Below are positions 28,641 to 40,149 of a DNA stretch of 64,000 bases, one piece after another. Under the pieces are notes generated by a model that was not told the DNA's origin, searched no databases, and saw only the letters and a program-made list of their open reading frames with translations. This DNA comes from Brevipalpus yothersi. Lineage: Eukaryota > Arthropoda > Arachnida > Trombidiformes > Tenuipalpidae. Within the stretch, counting starts at the first letter, position 1. The number at the start of each line of letters is the position of its first letter. Both the position numbers and the translations under genes were made by a program. Location of the stretch: positions 4,533-68,532 of the forward strand of contig QZCP01000066.1 of NCBI GenBank assembly GCA_003956705.1, written 5' to 3'.

Positions 28641-29624
28641 TTATTCCTTTTCGTTTGGCTCCATTCCATTCCGTTTACCTCTGCAAAAAGAAGAGAAAAA
28701 AAATTCGACAAGTCAGAACGAATGAGTCCTTGGAATATCTTCCATCTCTGAAACAATCAAAATTGTCACAATTTGGCATAAATTCTTGTTTGTTCATTTT
28801 GAACTTTAAAGTTTGTTAATTTTGAGCCTTATTGTTGGAAAATTCTGCTTAAAAGCACGAGAAATGTGTCCAGATGAGAGAAAAAACCGTATTTTGATCA
28901 ACTTTGGCTATATTCCGATATTTCCTCACTCTTGAAACTGAATTTGTTCTATTCATTGAATTGAATAAGTTTCTTAGAACAATTTTTCGCATTTTGTCAT
29001 CAATCTGAATAAGATCAAGTTATGGCGCTCACAATAAAAAGCTTTTTGATCAACCAAAGTGAATTCACATTTGTTTGCTTCAACCCATCACGATAAGTTA
29101 TCATGTGCTAACTTAAGCTGTATATTTCATCTTTTTATGGTCTTTTTTGATCTAATTTCAACTAGATTTGTTCTGTTACTAAATCTAGATCTAGGTCTGT
29201 TTGCTCCTTAAAAGGCATTCTGAAGCTTTTTGAGACCATAAACTCATTTTATCCCGAGATATTGAGTCAAATTTGGAATATTTGTAAAAATTTTTCTACT
29301 TACAAGAATGGAGAGTTGAATGTTCTTCCGATTACTTTATTCTGTCCCACAAATCTCATGAAGTTGTACATGTCGTTGAAATCATCACCTCTTCCGATCG
29401 GTGCTCGACGATTCCTTGGATAGAGATTCATGAAGAATAGGCATAATTGATTAGATCACTTCTGTTTGGGGAAAAATTGGACTAAATCGATTGACACCAA
29501 CTTACATCTGGAAGCATTCACCATCTTGGCAAAGTCCTATGAATCTGGCCTCATATAGTGTGGCCAATGAAAGGAGAACGATTACTAGCGATGCGATTAT
29601 TTTTTGGATCATTATTGGATTCAT
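28641..29624 (-). CDS. Neuropeptide-like precursor with amidation and dibasic sites, 89 aa
   Basis: Exons on the minus strand are 29624-29506, 29414-29304 and 28680-28641. Introns are 91 nt (GTAAGT) and 623 nt (GTAAGT...TTTTTGCAG), both phase 2. The frame is open throughout and ends in TAA, whose bases overlap AATAAA. Residues 1-26 are a strong signal peptide (IIASLVIVLLSLATLYEA). Next comes a short segment with two Cys spaced for a small loop (residues 32 and 37, CQDGEC). Arg42-Arg43 precedes a 34-residue peptide (44-77, beginning APIGRGDDF and ending RTFNSPFL). Gly78-Lys79-Arg80 is a textbook amidation/convertase signal, and a 9-residue acidic tail follows. This order is that of arthropod neuropeptide precursors. 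I cannot assign a known family. The length and the phase-2 intron in the last amidated codon distantly recall NPF/NPY genes, but the RPRF ending is absent. Internal Gly-Arg (69-70) could release a heptapeptide. The first intron acceptor is the weak point. Confidence 0.68.
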
Positions 29625-31487
29625 TTGACACTATAATAGATATATGTATTTATGGATAGGAAATTTTTCAACCCACACAGACACAACAAATATCAACAGG
29701 TGATTGTCACTTGGACTAGATATGATCACTAACACACACACAAAACAATAGTATAACTGTCGGAAGTTTCAGGTAGAACACTCGATAAATGACATGTAAA
29801 GTGGTATTGTCTATCGGTCGGATGATGAACCTAGTATGACTCCGTTGAGGATCTTTGCACAATTATTTATCTAGTTTACTCACTCACCACCGGATGCTAG
29901 AATATTGGAAAATATCGGTGCGCAGCATCCCAAAAAATCGTCTCTCTCTCTCTCTCAGTATATTCTCTATTCTTCTTCCCTGTATTTCTCAGAAGGTGTA
30001 TTCCGAAAGTTTTTCTATAACTTCGAAGCCAAATGGTAGGAGCTAAAATGGTGAACGGAAATGAAATTTTGGTGATTTGAAGCTATTTTCAGTGGAAGTG
30101 GAATTCTCCAACTCAGAGGCAAGAGAAAAGATGAAGAATAAAAGGAATGGAATATGAGGCACAAGTACACTCTGATGTGTTCTTGAAGTGTTTACTAATT
30201 TTTCTTGGGATGATTCGACCATGTTTGGGACTGATGGAGAATATTATTACGATTATTGCTTAGACTTTTCAAAATACAATAAGATGAGCATCCTCATCCA
30301 CAGCTTCAATGATAAGAGAAAGGAGAATGAATGAATGAGAGAGAAATTATCAAGAGAGGCTGTACACAGTTTTCATTGTTCTAGATGGTATAGTAAAATT
30401 GAATTAAGTGAATGAAGCAGCCATAAATGATTGGAAAATTTTTATTATAAACAAAGAGTTGAATTGTTATACCAAATTCTAACTCATTTAAATAGTATAT
30501 TTACTTGTACACATGAGCATCTGGTACGCATGAGAAAAGTTCTGAATACTATTCTAATCATGCAAACGTTATTCTGTTGATGTGTTGAACAAATTCAATT
30601 TTGATCGATTTGAGATTGGCGAAAAAATCATACAGAATGTTTGCATCATATATAAATCATAATGAAAGAAAGAATTCCGTATACTAAGCATGATTCTATG
30701 AAATGTCTTGCCCAGAAATCAGAATGATGAGGGAAAGAGTGTTATCAAATTGGACATTTTTCTTCTTTTTGAGTATAGTGATTGAATTTTCGCAACAAAA
30801 ATCAATTCCAATAAACATCTTTTCATCAATGTGAAAGAAGAAGGAATTTCTTGATCGATATTCGAAAAAAATCAAGATTGCGAAACGTAACATCCATCCT
30901 GAACTCACCAGGAAATAGGATTACAAGGTTGATTTTCAATCATGCCCAATGTATATAGATAACTGGAATCAAAGAATAGGATAACCAAGAAAGTCAAAGG
31001 CTAGGATAGATGTGTAACGAAATTGGTTCCAATATAATACTGACAATGATTTGGAAGGACAAACGAAACCACTTTTCATTTGCTTCCTCTTCCTTTTTTC
31101 CCCACCAACTTTTATCTCTCCTGACATTTTGTCCATGCCTACTCCTCAGGAACGTTAAATGTCTCTCCAATGATACTGATCATCGCCACCAGAGAATACA
31201 TATATATGTGTGTGTGTATATAAGAGATCCATCCCAAGAGTCACGAATTGGGAGAGAGAAAAAATATAATTTTATCTGATCGGCCAATTAATCAATTCTC
31301 ACACAGCGTGATCACAAAGATCTAGATCTTGATATTCAGCCTTGTTGCTATATATCGATAAGTGATCAGGATTTCATCTTTCTCTCTCTTCATCTCTCTC
31401 TCTTCCTTATCATCATCTTATTCTCACTCTCTTGAATCGGCCGACGTCTGATCGTTGCTTGGGATGTTCAAGGGAAACATTTTGATA
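29625..31487. other. Intergenic region upstream of two divergent genes
   Basis: No gene seen. A TTATAG acceptor-like site just before the minus-strand ATG (around 29631-29636) suggests a 5' UTR intron for the neuropeptide-like gene. The rest is AT-rich unique sequence until the GA array at 31488. Confidence 0.55.
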
Positions 31488-31489
31488 GA

Positions 31490-31554
<65 letters not shown>

Positions 31555-31724
31555 NNNNNNNNNNNNNNNNNNNNNNNNNNNNNNNNNNNNNNNNNNNNNN
31601 NNNNNNNNNNNNNNNNNNNNNNNNNNNNNNNNNNNNNNNNNNNNNNNNNNNNNNNNNNNNNNNNNNNNNNNNNNNNNNNNNNNNNNNNNNNNNNNNNNNN
31701 NNNNNNNNNNNNNNNNNNNNNNNN

Positions 31725-31754
<30 letters not shown>
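31488..31754. repeat. (GA)n array interrupted by an assembly gap
   Basis: GA repeat on both sides of a run of N (31555-31724). The true array length is unknown. The array lies about 0.8 kb upstream of the SLC5 start codon. Confidence 0.95.
31555..31724. other. Assembly gap (170 N)
   Basis: All bases are N, bounded by GA repeat on both sides, so the assembly probably broke inside the microsatellite. Confidence 0.99.
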
Positions 31755-31757
<3 letters not shown>

Positions 31758-32537
31758 GAATTCATCAACATAGGAGGATGTTGCTTGATGGGTTTAGTGA
31801 ATGAGGCAACTAACAACTTGTTAGTCAATTACTCCCCAAGTCAACCTAAAGTGGCTGATAAAAGGGGTTTTGTATGTATTGGGATGGAGGAAAAAGAGGA
31901 GGAGGGGGAGGAGGATGGTGGTGATGGTGATGGGGAGGAGGCTATCGAAATGAGGTAATTCAAATGGGAGCGAAAAGAATAAAGAATAAAAAAAGTTTTA
32001 GCCCAAATGAAATGTTGTCAATGATATTGATTGATGTGAGTGATCATATTTTGGTTTGTAGCGTTTTTTTTCTTCTTCTTCTCGGTTACACACTTGTACT
32101 ACAGTGTAGTAGCACTTGAAAGTTTTACAAGCGTCATGAATGAAGTTTAGCGGGAAAGATTAAGTGTGTGTGTGATTCAGCAAACATGTTAAGTTTTCAA
32201 TTAAATTATCAGAACGAATGTTTGAATTGATGAATTGATCACTTGTATTCGAAAACCTCTATCTCAAGTCACAGATAAAGACGTTCTGCTATTGAATCTC
32301 TCTGTTTTATCTCAACTTGAAGTCCCGTTAACTGTCTTCTCAGTTGAGTGAAAGTTAATGTCAAACTGGATAAAAGTATCAAGTGTTCCATGTTCGAACT
32401 GAAAATTCGTTTTTATTAGTAGAAGCTTCTCGTTCAGTTTGAAATTTTGTTTCACATTTAATTTTGTTCTATTTGATTAAGTTTTTCAATTGAATTTTGA
32501 TTATTTTGTGAAAGAAAGATTTGCCATTTTCATCAAC
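31755..32537 (+). other. 5' flank of the SLC5 gene
   Basis: No coding segment seen. It contains a GGA-rich purine tract (about 31880-31945), short T-rich runs and the AT-rich leader just before the ATG at 32538. The promoter of the transporter is expected here but no element is clear. Confidence 0.5.
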
Positions 32538-33239
32538 ATGATTGCTGAAGTTCATCTGGGCAATGTTGATTATGCCATACTGGCTGCTCTGTTCATATTT
32601 TCACTTCTAATTGGACTCTATTTTGCATGGATTGATCGTAAAAAAGATACTGATGAATTTTTGATGGCCGGTAAAAGTATGTCCGCTCTACCAGTCATGA
32701 TGTCACTGGTAGCATCATTTTTATCATCAATAACGGTTCTCGGATGGCCTAGTGAAGTGTATTATAAAGGTATAGGCATTTGGGTAACAGTATTTGTGTG
32801 TTTTTTGGAAGTTACTTTTACCGCTGAACTTGTGTTGCCTATTTTTTATCGACTTAATCTAACCAGTGTAAATAAGGTAAGAAATGGAGGAAATTGATGG
32901 AAATGTTTTCCACTTGACGAAAAAAACATACAGATAATACATTTTTGTAGTGTAAACATTATGAGGCCACTTGATATAACATGGACGATTTGCGTCAATC
33001 GATTGTGGTCCTCAGTTACTTGGGTTGAGAGTTTTATATTGACTGTCCATCTCTTTCTCTCTTTCTTTCTTTTTGCTTCTTGTGAGTGATATAAACATCT
33101 GAAAACTTTATCATGCACTTGATCATATCACTAGAAACCCTGAAGGAACCTTCCAACTTCGATTCGATTGTAGGTCTCTGTGTATTTTTCTTGTATATCT
33201 TGAGATATGAAAATCCATATTACAACATATTCTCTCTCC

Positions 33240-33302
<63 letters not shown>

Positions 33303-36300
33303 TCTCTTTCTCTTTCTCTGTTCATCCATGAGATGATGATGTACTTGACCAGAGACCAATTTTTCGAGATATTTATGTGTTCTATTTTCCATTATGATGG
33401 TCAACATTTATGTTTGTACATATGCATATACATGTGTGCCCATATGTATAGATACTTGACGAGGCAACCTGACCAAAAATTGATGGACCCCTAAAGTGGA
33501 CAAAATATTCAGGCAAATTGGTGTATACTTGTCATCATCATGAAAATTGTTCAAGATATTGTCATCATCATGATCCGCGAACAGAGGAAGCAGTAAAGAG
33601 AAGAAGAAAAGAGGAAGAAGAGAAGGGAATTGATTTTTACTTCTTCAAACTGAATGAGGTCTTCACTGTATGTGCATGAGATCAGTGAGAAAGAAACATG
33701 AGTAAAGAGAGAGGAAGACAAATGATGCATGTTGAAACCTCGGAAAATGTTCTCAAGTGTCTCTTTAAGTTTCTCTCTCTCTCTCTCTCTTTCTTTCTCT
33801 CTCTTTCTCTAAATCAGACTCTATCTTTGAGTCAATAAAAGAGAATCTCTTGCGATTCAGCTTCCCACATGAAGAGAGAGAGAGAAGTAAAAAAACACTC
33901 ATGAAACAGATTAACCCTAGGAATATGATGTAGGATTATCGATAGTGTCATAAATGGTATCAGACAGTCTGAAAGAAAATATATTCATGATAGCTATATT
34001 TATAAATGTATAAATGCTAAAAAAAGAATAATATTATTATTATAGCTAGGTCTAATGGTGTAATATCAGAAAGAGATATTTTCCATTCTCTTTGAGTCAA
34101 TTGTACCTAATCCAATTTTCTGTCCTCTAGTATCTCAAAGAACGATTTGGTTCCAAAAGTCTCCAAATAATTGTGTCCATAGTGACATGCATCTCTATGG
34201 TAAGTGCATGTAATACTCCACAGCACATTGGATCTTAATTTAGAGCGGAAAAATCGGATCAAAACTAACAAGTACACCAGAAAACTATCTTTCTATATGT
34301 ATACTGTATGATCCGATTTATTTCTCATATCAAACGTTATTCTTTTTTTCCGTTCAATTCTTTTTTCTTTCACCATGAAAATGTGTATATTTTTATCATA
34401 ATCAAAGTTTCCATGGCTTGGTGTAGCACTCTATGGACCATCTTTAGCCTTGGGAGCTGTTACTGGATTATCTGTCACATCGAGTGTACTTTTGTGTGGA
34501 ATAATATGCACTATTTACACAGCTATTGGTGGCCTAAAAGCAGTTATATGGACGGATGTAATGCAATATCTTCTCATGATATTGGGAATAGTGGTTGTCG
34601 TTGTGAAGGTAAGATTAAGAGTTCATCTGACCATTAATATTAATATTAGATGATTGTGTGTACACACTTGTACACATGTACTCGAGAATCGTGAATGATA
34701 ATAATAATAATCTTCTTCCGTTCAGGGTATTTGGGATGTTGGAAGCTTATCGGAAGTATGGCGCCGAGCTGAGCTCGGTGGAAGAACACGATTTTTTGAG
34801 TGAGAATACTTACGATTCTTGAAATATTCTCAGAATTTTCTTTTTCTTTCTGTATCTATCATTGATAGATTGAATATGGTTTTATTTTTATACTCTACTT
34901 TTCTACTTATTGGTAGTACCCACTTTGATCCATATAATTCGTATAATCAATGGACTCTGGTATTGGGTACTCTGTGTGTTTGGACTGGTGGACTTTCGAC
35001 GAGTCAAATCATGATCCAGAGAACTTTGAGCATGAAAACATTACGAGAAGCAAAAAAGTAAGACAAAGAATACACCCAAAATTGAATAAAAAGAAAAATT
35101 TTCTTCTCATGAGTAAATCCTCAAGACAAATATACTAAAAATATATATATATATCTTTAATGGAATTAGAGTTGTTTATTTAGCATTACCTGGATTCCAA
35201 ACCATGAATTTTCTCGTAACGTTAACCGGCCTAGTCACGTTTGCCTATTTTTTCAAGTGCGATCCTCTTAAGCTGGGCAAAATAGAGGCAACGGATCAAA
35301 TAGTACCATACTTCGTCGCAACGATTTTTGGAGATAAATTTCCTGGAATGTTGGGACTCTTCATTGCATGTGTGTTCAGTAGTACACTGAGTACACTCTC
35401 ATCAGCATTCAATGCGATAGCAGCTCTAGTGTGGGATGATATTCTGAGAAAATGTTTTCCAACGTCTTCCACTTGGGTTCAGGTCACGATCACTAAGCTG
35501 GTTGCTGCGATAGCAGGCATAATATGTATTGGAGTTGCATTCATGGCCGCTCGAGCGGGAACTTTATTGGAGGTAAAGTATAGCATTTTGGAACATGTTT
35601 CTTTTTTTTCTTCTTACCTTTGACTTACCTTTTCTCAGCTTAATGAAGATAGGAAAAAATCATTTTTGTTGATTAAATCATCAACTTCTCTAATGATCTT
35701 AATTGTGTTTGGGCTTGCGATTTTGAGCATTCAATATTCAATTATTCACATACACTTTCCTCATATCAGTCAACAGTATTGGCCAATTTGATTACATCAA
35801 CCGCAACAATAATTATCATCATTACTGTCTCTCTCTCTCTCTCTCTCTTAATTATTAGGCATCTTATTCGCTATCAGGATCGCCTCTAGGTCCAACTTTT
35901 GGTGTCTTTATCCTCGGAATGTTTTTACCATTTGCCAATTCAAAGGGAGCTTTAACTGGATATTTTATGGGCCAAATAACATGTATATGGATAGTGATGG
36001 GCGGAATTCTTAGTACTCGACCGAAACGAGAGCTACAAGTGTCTATAGAAGCATGTCCAGCTAATTTGACCACATACAAAATGCTCAACACATCACTTCC
36101 TTTTGATCAACTCTACAATTACTATCCACCACCTTATGAGCCAATCGGTTTGGACAGAATTTATCATATATCTCACTTCTTGATTCCTTTTGTTGGCTTA
36201 ATTGTAACATTAATGATTGGTATACTGGTCAGTTTACTTACGGGTGGTAATAAGAAACGATGCGTTAATCCAGATCTTCTGGTTCCTTGGGCCCAAAAGT

Positions 36301-36419
36301 GGTGTCATGTTCCTGATCATCGAGTGATTCGAAACGGTAATGAAAAGGGTAAAAAATTATGGAATAAAAAGCATGAGAATACACCTCTAGATCCCAATTT
36401 TTATCATGAAATGAGTTGA
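32538..36419 (+). CDS. SLC5-family sodium/solute symporter, 595 aa
   Basis: Seven exons: 32538-32876, 34131-34199, 34408-34608, 34726-34799, 34917-35057, 35170-35572, 35859-36419. All junctions keep phase (1788 nt in total). The first ATG fitting the family is at 32538 (MIAEVHLGNVDYAIL). The product is a polytopic plasma-membrane protein of about 13-14 helices that would couple Na+ to uptake of an organic solute. Family signatures are present: the DEFLMAGKSM loop, SFLSSITVLGWPSEVYYKG in helix 2, LYGPSLALGAVTGL, YTAIGGLKAVIWTDVMQ, and later ALPGFQTMNF, then SSTLSTLSSAFNAIAALVWDD. These resemble the SMVT/SMCT (SLC5A6/8/12) clade more than glucose symporters, so the substrate may be a vitamin or monocarboxylate. 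That substrate is inference. The length is normal for the family. Exon 3 has a weak pyrimidine tract, so its start rests on homology. AATAAA lies at 36508. Confidence 0.93.
33232..33295. repeat. (CT)n array in SLC5 intron 1
   Basis: About 30 CT units, followed by a short CTTTCT variant, in the 1.25 kb first intron of the transporter gene. Confidence 0.96.
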
Positions 36420-36616
36420 GTATCAAAATTCTTTTAACTTGTTCAAAATTTTTGTTGTTGATTTTTTTCCGGAAAATATATCATCAAAAAAACCAATTTA
36501 GGATCCAAATAAAATGCTTCCATGCATCTTATGGATAAATACATCTCTCTCTCTCTCTCTTTCTTTCTCTTTCGTTCTGGAAGAATTTAGGTTGAATCAA
36601 TATTTTTTTCTCTGTT

Positions 36617-36967
36617 AGTGCATATCTCCCTGGGAAAGATTTCGATTTCAAAGTGAAGAAATTCTAAAAGAAAAACATTTAGATCTCAGAAGCGAGATTG
36701 AGAGGACTTTCTTTGTGTTCGATTTTTTCCAAGTGAAAATGCATTACAACACGATTTCAAATTGCCACAGCCCTTACATAATGCACAATCTTCAATATAT
36801 GAACCTCATTTATCTCAGATATCTGTTGGAAGTTCTGCTTCTGATTCTCTTTATTATTCGAGTATTCGAGCAGTAGCTAACTCAATTCAATGCCGTGGAG
36901 TAGACTCTGTTTATCCAAGAAGTCGATGTACACACATATTCAGCTTAACCATTAATCGAACTTGTTG
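36617..36967 (+). pseudogene. Possible decayed coding segment
   Basis: After a TTAG acceptor-like site, about 35 codons are open in one frame (ISPWERFRFQSEEILKEKHL...). A second frame then takes over and is open to the TGA at 36965-36967 (...SDSLYYSSIRAVANSIQ...). Both parts have ordinary protein-like composition but need a frameshift to join. I cannot name a source gene, and it could be chance. It lies just after the SLC5 poly(A) signal. Confidence 0.25.
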
Positions 36968-37201
36968 ATTCATCTACTCGTCAGGATTCAGGGTTAAACA
37001 CATTGAAGTTTTTTGTGCGTAAAAATATTTTATTTCAATAGTATTTCTAGACAACTTGATGCTTTCTTCTATAGCTCATTAGTCGAATTGTAAGCTTCCC
37101 ATAAGACTCCATGTGATGGCTATCAAACAAGAGTAGATCGATCGCTCCACGATGAAAATATGACAATTTTTGGCAATGAATTCCATTGTATTATGGTCTT
37201 T

Positions 37202-40149
37202 TTAAAAGCTAAAAGGATCATCATTGATGTGGAAAGGAGGTGAATTTATGAAGCCATTAAGAATGTTATGTTTTATCAGTCCAATATTTTTCTGGATATC
37301 ACTTTTGAACGAAAGACCCAAAAAATCGACATTTTGAGGAGGCACATACATATTATTCAATCCTGAGGCCGATTGAGCCTTATTGCCGTCATCATCTGAA
37401 TTCCATGACTGATGATTTGTGAACACTTTTCTCACACCATTGTCATCTATAATTTTTTTGGAAAATTTATGGAATGATTGGAAGCCACCATGCTGCCGAT
37501 CATGTCTGTCCCAGTGTTTACCGCCTTCAGTGTGAAAATTTTGACCTCCATTTCCACGATACTCATCACCCGGAAGTCTCACCTCATGAGAATAATGGAA
37601 TGGGGTCAAAGGTGGTGAGGGTGGCAGAGGAGGTGAAGGTGGTGATAGTGGTGATCGAAAAGTGTGTCCATGCTGTGGATGATTTCGCTTTGATCTATCA
37701 CTTCGATTATTGTCAAAATTTACTTTATGATGCTGGACTGGATTATCGTGATGATGATTGGAAGGCTTAATTTTGCTTTTATCGAATGATTCATGCAAAT
37801 TGGATAAAATTTGTTTCCTACAGAAATATGTGAGAGAAGAAAAAGAGGAAGAAAAAGTTCTGAATAATTCTGTTGAGTTCAATATCATCACAATTGTGTG
37901 TGGTCATTATGGGCAGTAATGCATGCAAATTGAGTGCTTCCGAGAAATTCTGGAAAACAATGATGAAGCAATCGATGGCTTGTAGGAATGCAATCAAATT
38001 TGAGAATACTGATGCTGACCATTCAAAGTGAATATTGTGGATGAAAATTGTATTATTCATCATCTCGAAAATAACTCTCATTAATTAGGATGAATATTCA
38101 AAATCAAATTTACAATGAAGAATGGAGGCTGGGAATCCATCATTAATGCTCCTACTGACACTTGCTACCAGTGTTTACTCTATCGAATCACCTGAACTCT
38201 AGATACATCTGATTATTCTGAGGCTGATAGCTACTTTACAGGTAGGATACAAAGGAAAATATCTGATGGAAGTTTGTTCATGAAAATATTAAATCATAAT
38301 CAAATAAAAACTACCAGGAGCCCTTTTCTTATTCTACTTTCCATTCTCCAAATGCTACAAGTTCTACCAGTTCTGAGCATATACATATAGAATAAATTTG
38401 AGTACACCTTATAGGTTCACTGTTCAGCATAAGAAATCTGTGTGTGAACATTTCAAAATTTATATGGTGAAAGTTATCATCTTCTAGAATGTCTGGTGAA
38501 GAAAAAACTTGACATGCCACTGTTTCTTCTTCCTTATTCCTCAATGAAATGTTGATGATGAACCCTGAAATCTAAGAATACACCGTAAATCATCCAAAAT
38601 ACAGACACATGTAAATTTAAATTAGGTTTGATATGATTCTGTGGAAAGCTGTTCTTTCCTAGAACTTTAAACATTCTTTTGTGTTCCATCAGTAATTCAT
38701 CTTGTCGAAAAGAATGAGCTGGAAATGAGCTATAAAAACAGTGTAACACAAGAGAAAGAGTTATTCTTCAAGATAGAAACCCTCAAGTATTATAACATGA
38801 TATACAAATCAGACAAAGTAATCTACTCAAATTGAGCCCATTTAACCTTTTCAGATTATCATGGTAATCATTTTTATTCTCTTTCTCCTTGCGATTGAGC
38901 TTGCATAACTTTCGCTTCAATCTAAAAATTATGAGAACTTTACACTTATCGAACAATTCTTCCTGAAAGTATCCAGTTCCAAGTGTATACTCTACAAGCA
39001 TGGCTGAGAATGGAATTTTTGAAAAAATGAAATTCAAAGATTTGAATAGATCTGAAACAAAACGAAATTGGTGAAAGCTGTCAAGAGAGAAAAAAAGAAA
39101 GATTGGACACATGCTCTGTTTAACTATCAAATTATATTATCAAGTTCTCATTATGATGACCAAGTAAACTATAAAATCATTTAATGATTTTACATCGTTA
39201 ATTTTCACTTCATTCCATCAACTGAACATTCAGAAATGAAATGATGATGAAAGAAAAAGAAAAGGATTGACTCATATTAGCATTGATGCTCTCTCTCACA
39301 CATTCACTCAATTATGCAGAAAATATATACATCTTTGAGACTATTTTAGATTCTTGAGAAAAAGTGTTTCATGTGAGCTCAAAAAATGTCTTGCTGAATA
39401 TCAAATATCGGTCAAAATGATGAGGTCATCTGAATTCATTGAATTAGAATTCTTCAAAACTTTTCGCATGATATGCACCTACATAGTTATAGGAAAATTT
39501 ATTGGAAAGTTCGAGCTCGGATTAAAGCTTGATGACCTGTATTGATCATTTTACAAAGTAAGGCTTCACAAATGGTCAAAGCCTGAGAAGTGTTTCAATG
39601 TGATTGAAATCAAAATTGAAATTGAAATTCAATCAATTCGTTCAATGAAACTGAATCAGTTTCTCTCTATCTTTCTTCCTTTATTGAAAGAACTTTTCAT
39701 TCACCAAATGATAGATTGATGGATTGATGTGAATGCGTTTCATTAGTTAGCGTATCAATAATGATAATAATTTTGATCACTTACCGAATATTTTGTGAGA
39801 ACTGTTGATGGTGATCTTTCTTGGATCCATGAGAGGAAGAATGGTGATGAACATTGCTAGATGGATCAGAATTATGGCTAGTTATTGTTCCATAGGTCCT
39901 ATGACTTTTGAAACTATAATTTCCATCATCATGAAATGGATATCGATAGAAATGATTATTAGATTGTAGGGGATATGGATTCATTGACCCCCATGGATTG
40001 GATCGATGATCGAAAGAAGTTCTCTCGGACCATCTACGTGACCAATTATATTCCCATTGGTGTCCATAGGCAACACCATTTGAGAAACCCTGTACCACTA
40101 TCACTACTATCACTGTCAGATTTATCAGTAGAACTTTTCGGATCTCCAT
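37202..40149 (-). CDS. Secreted His/Pro-rich protein, 326 aa
   Basis: Two minus-strand exons: 40149-39785 and 37817-37202, joined in phase 2 (GTAAGT donor, TTTCTGTAG acceptor). The chosen ATG at 40149 opens a clear signal peptide (MEIRKVLLINLTVIVVIVV). An ATG 15 codons upstream would put a charged stretch before it. The mature protein is low-complexity and hydrophilic. It has Trp/Arg/Tyr-rich sequence near the N-terminus (HQWEYNWSRRWSER), His clusters (HHHSSSHGSKKDHHQQ, NHHHD), a proline run (SPPSPPLPPSPP) and a less biased C-terminal third ending in DDPFSF. There are no evident Cys pairs or catalytic motifs. Metal binding, cuticle or saliva-type roles are guesses. The 1.97 kb intron contains further same-strand open segments with matching phase (see 38534-39097), so alternative C-termini are possible. 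Confidence 0.72.
38329..38544 (-). other. Unassigned minus-strand open segment
   Basis: An open stretch (VACQVFSSPDILEDDNFHH..., ending FGEWKVE) follows a TTTCAG acceptor-like site. Its frame does not match the phase of segment B just upstream, so it cannot be added to that model without another intron that I do not see. It may be a chance frame or a decayed exon. Confidence 0.15.
38534..39097 (-). other. Exon-like segments inside the His-rich gene intron
   Basis: Segment A begins after a strong pyrimidine tract and TTGACAG acceptor at 39098 and is open to a GTTAAA donor near 38847. It contains YTLGTGYFQEELFDKC and a Lys-rich stretch. Segment B begins after TTTTTATAG near 38730 and is open to a stop at 38534-38536 (FRQDELLMEHKRMFKVLG). 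Both accept phase 2, the phase in which exon 1 of the His-rich gene ends, so a transcript joining exon 1 to A and B would be open. No recognised domain. Confidence 0.3.

Noticed and set aside
31424..31958. Long frames of Arg-Glu or Ser-Leu repeats across GA/CT arrays and N runs (also near 60.8 kb, 33.2 kb, 7.8 kb, 52.7 kb)
   Set aside because: They are translations of dinucleotide repeat; a GA or CT array is open in several frames by nature and no unique protein sequence or splice support flanks them.
32490..32537. Start of the SLC5 protein at TTG 32490
   Set aside because: TTG is not a normal eukaryotic start, and the in-frame ATG at 32538 gives the family-like N-terminus.
34726..34799. Frameshift or sequencing error in the SLC5 gene between frames at 34.6 and 34.9 kb
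   Set aside because: A short 74-nt exon with good TTCAG acceptor and GTGAGA donor restores phase on both sides, so no error is needed.
38329..38544. Terminal exon of the His-rich gene alternative form
   Set aside because: Its reading frame does not agree with the phase of the preceding segment, and the introns needed to fix it would be 35-44 nt, shorter than any other in the window.
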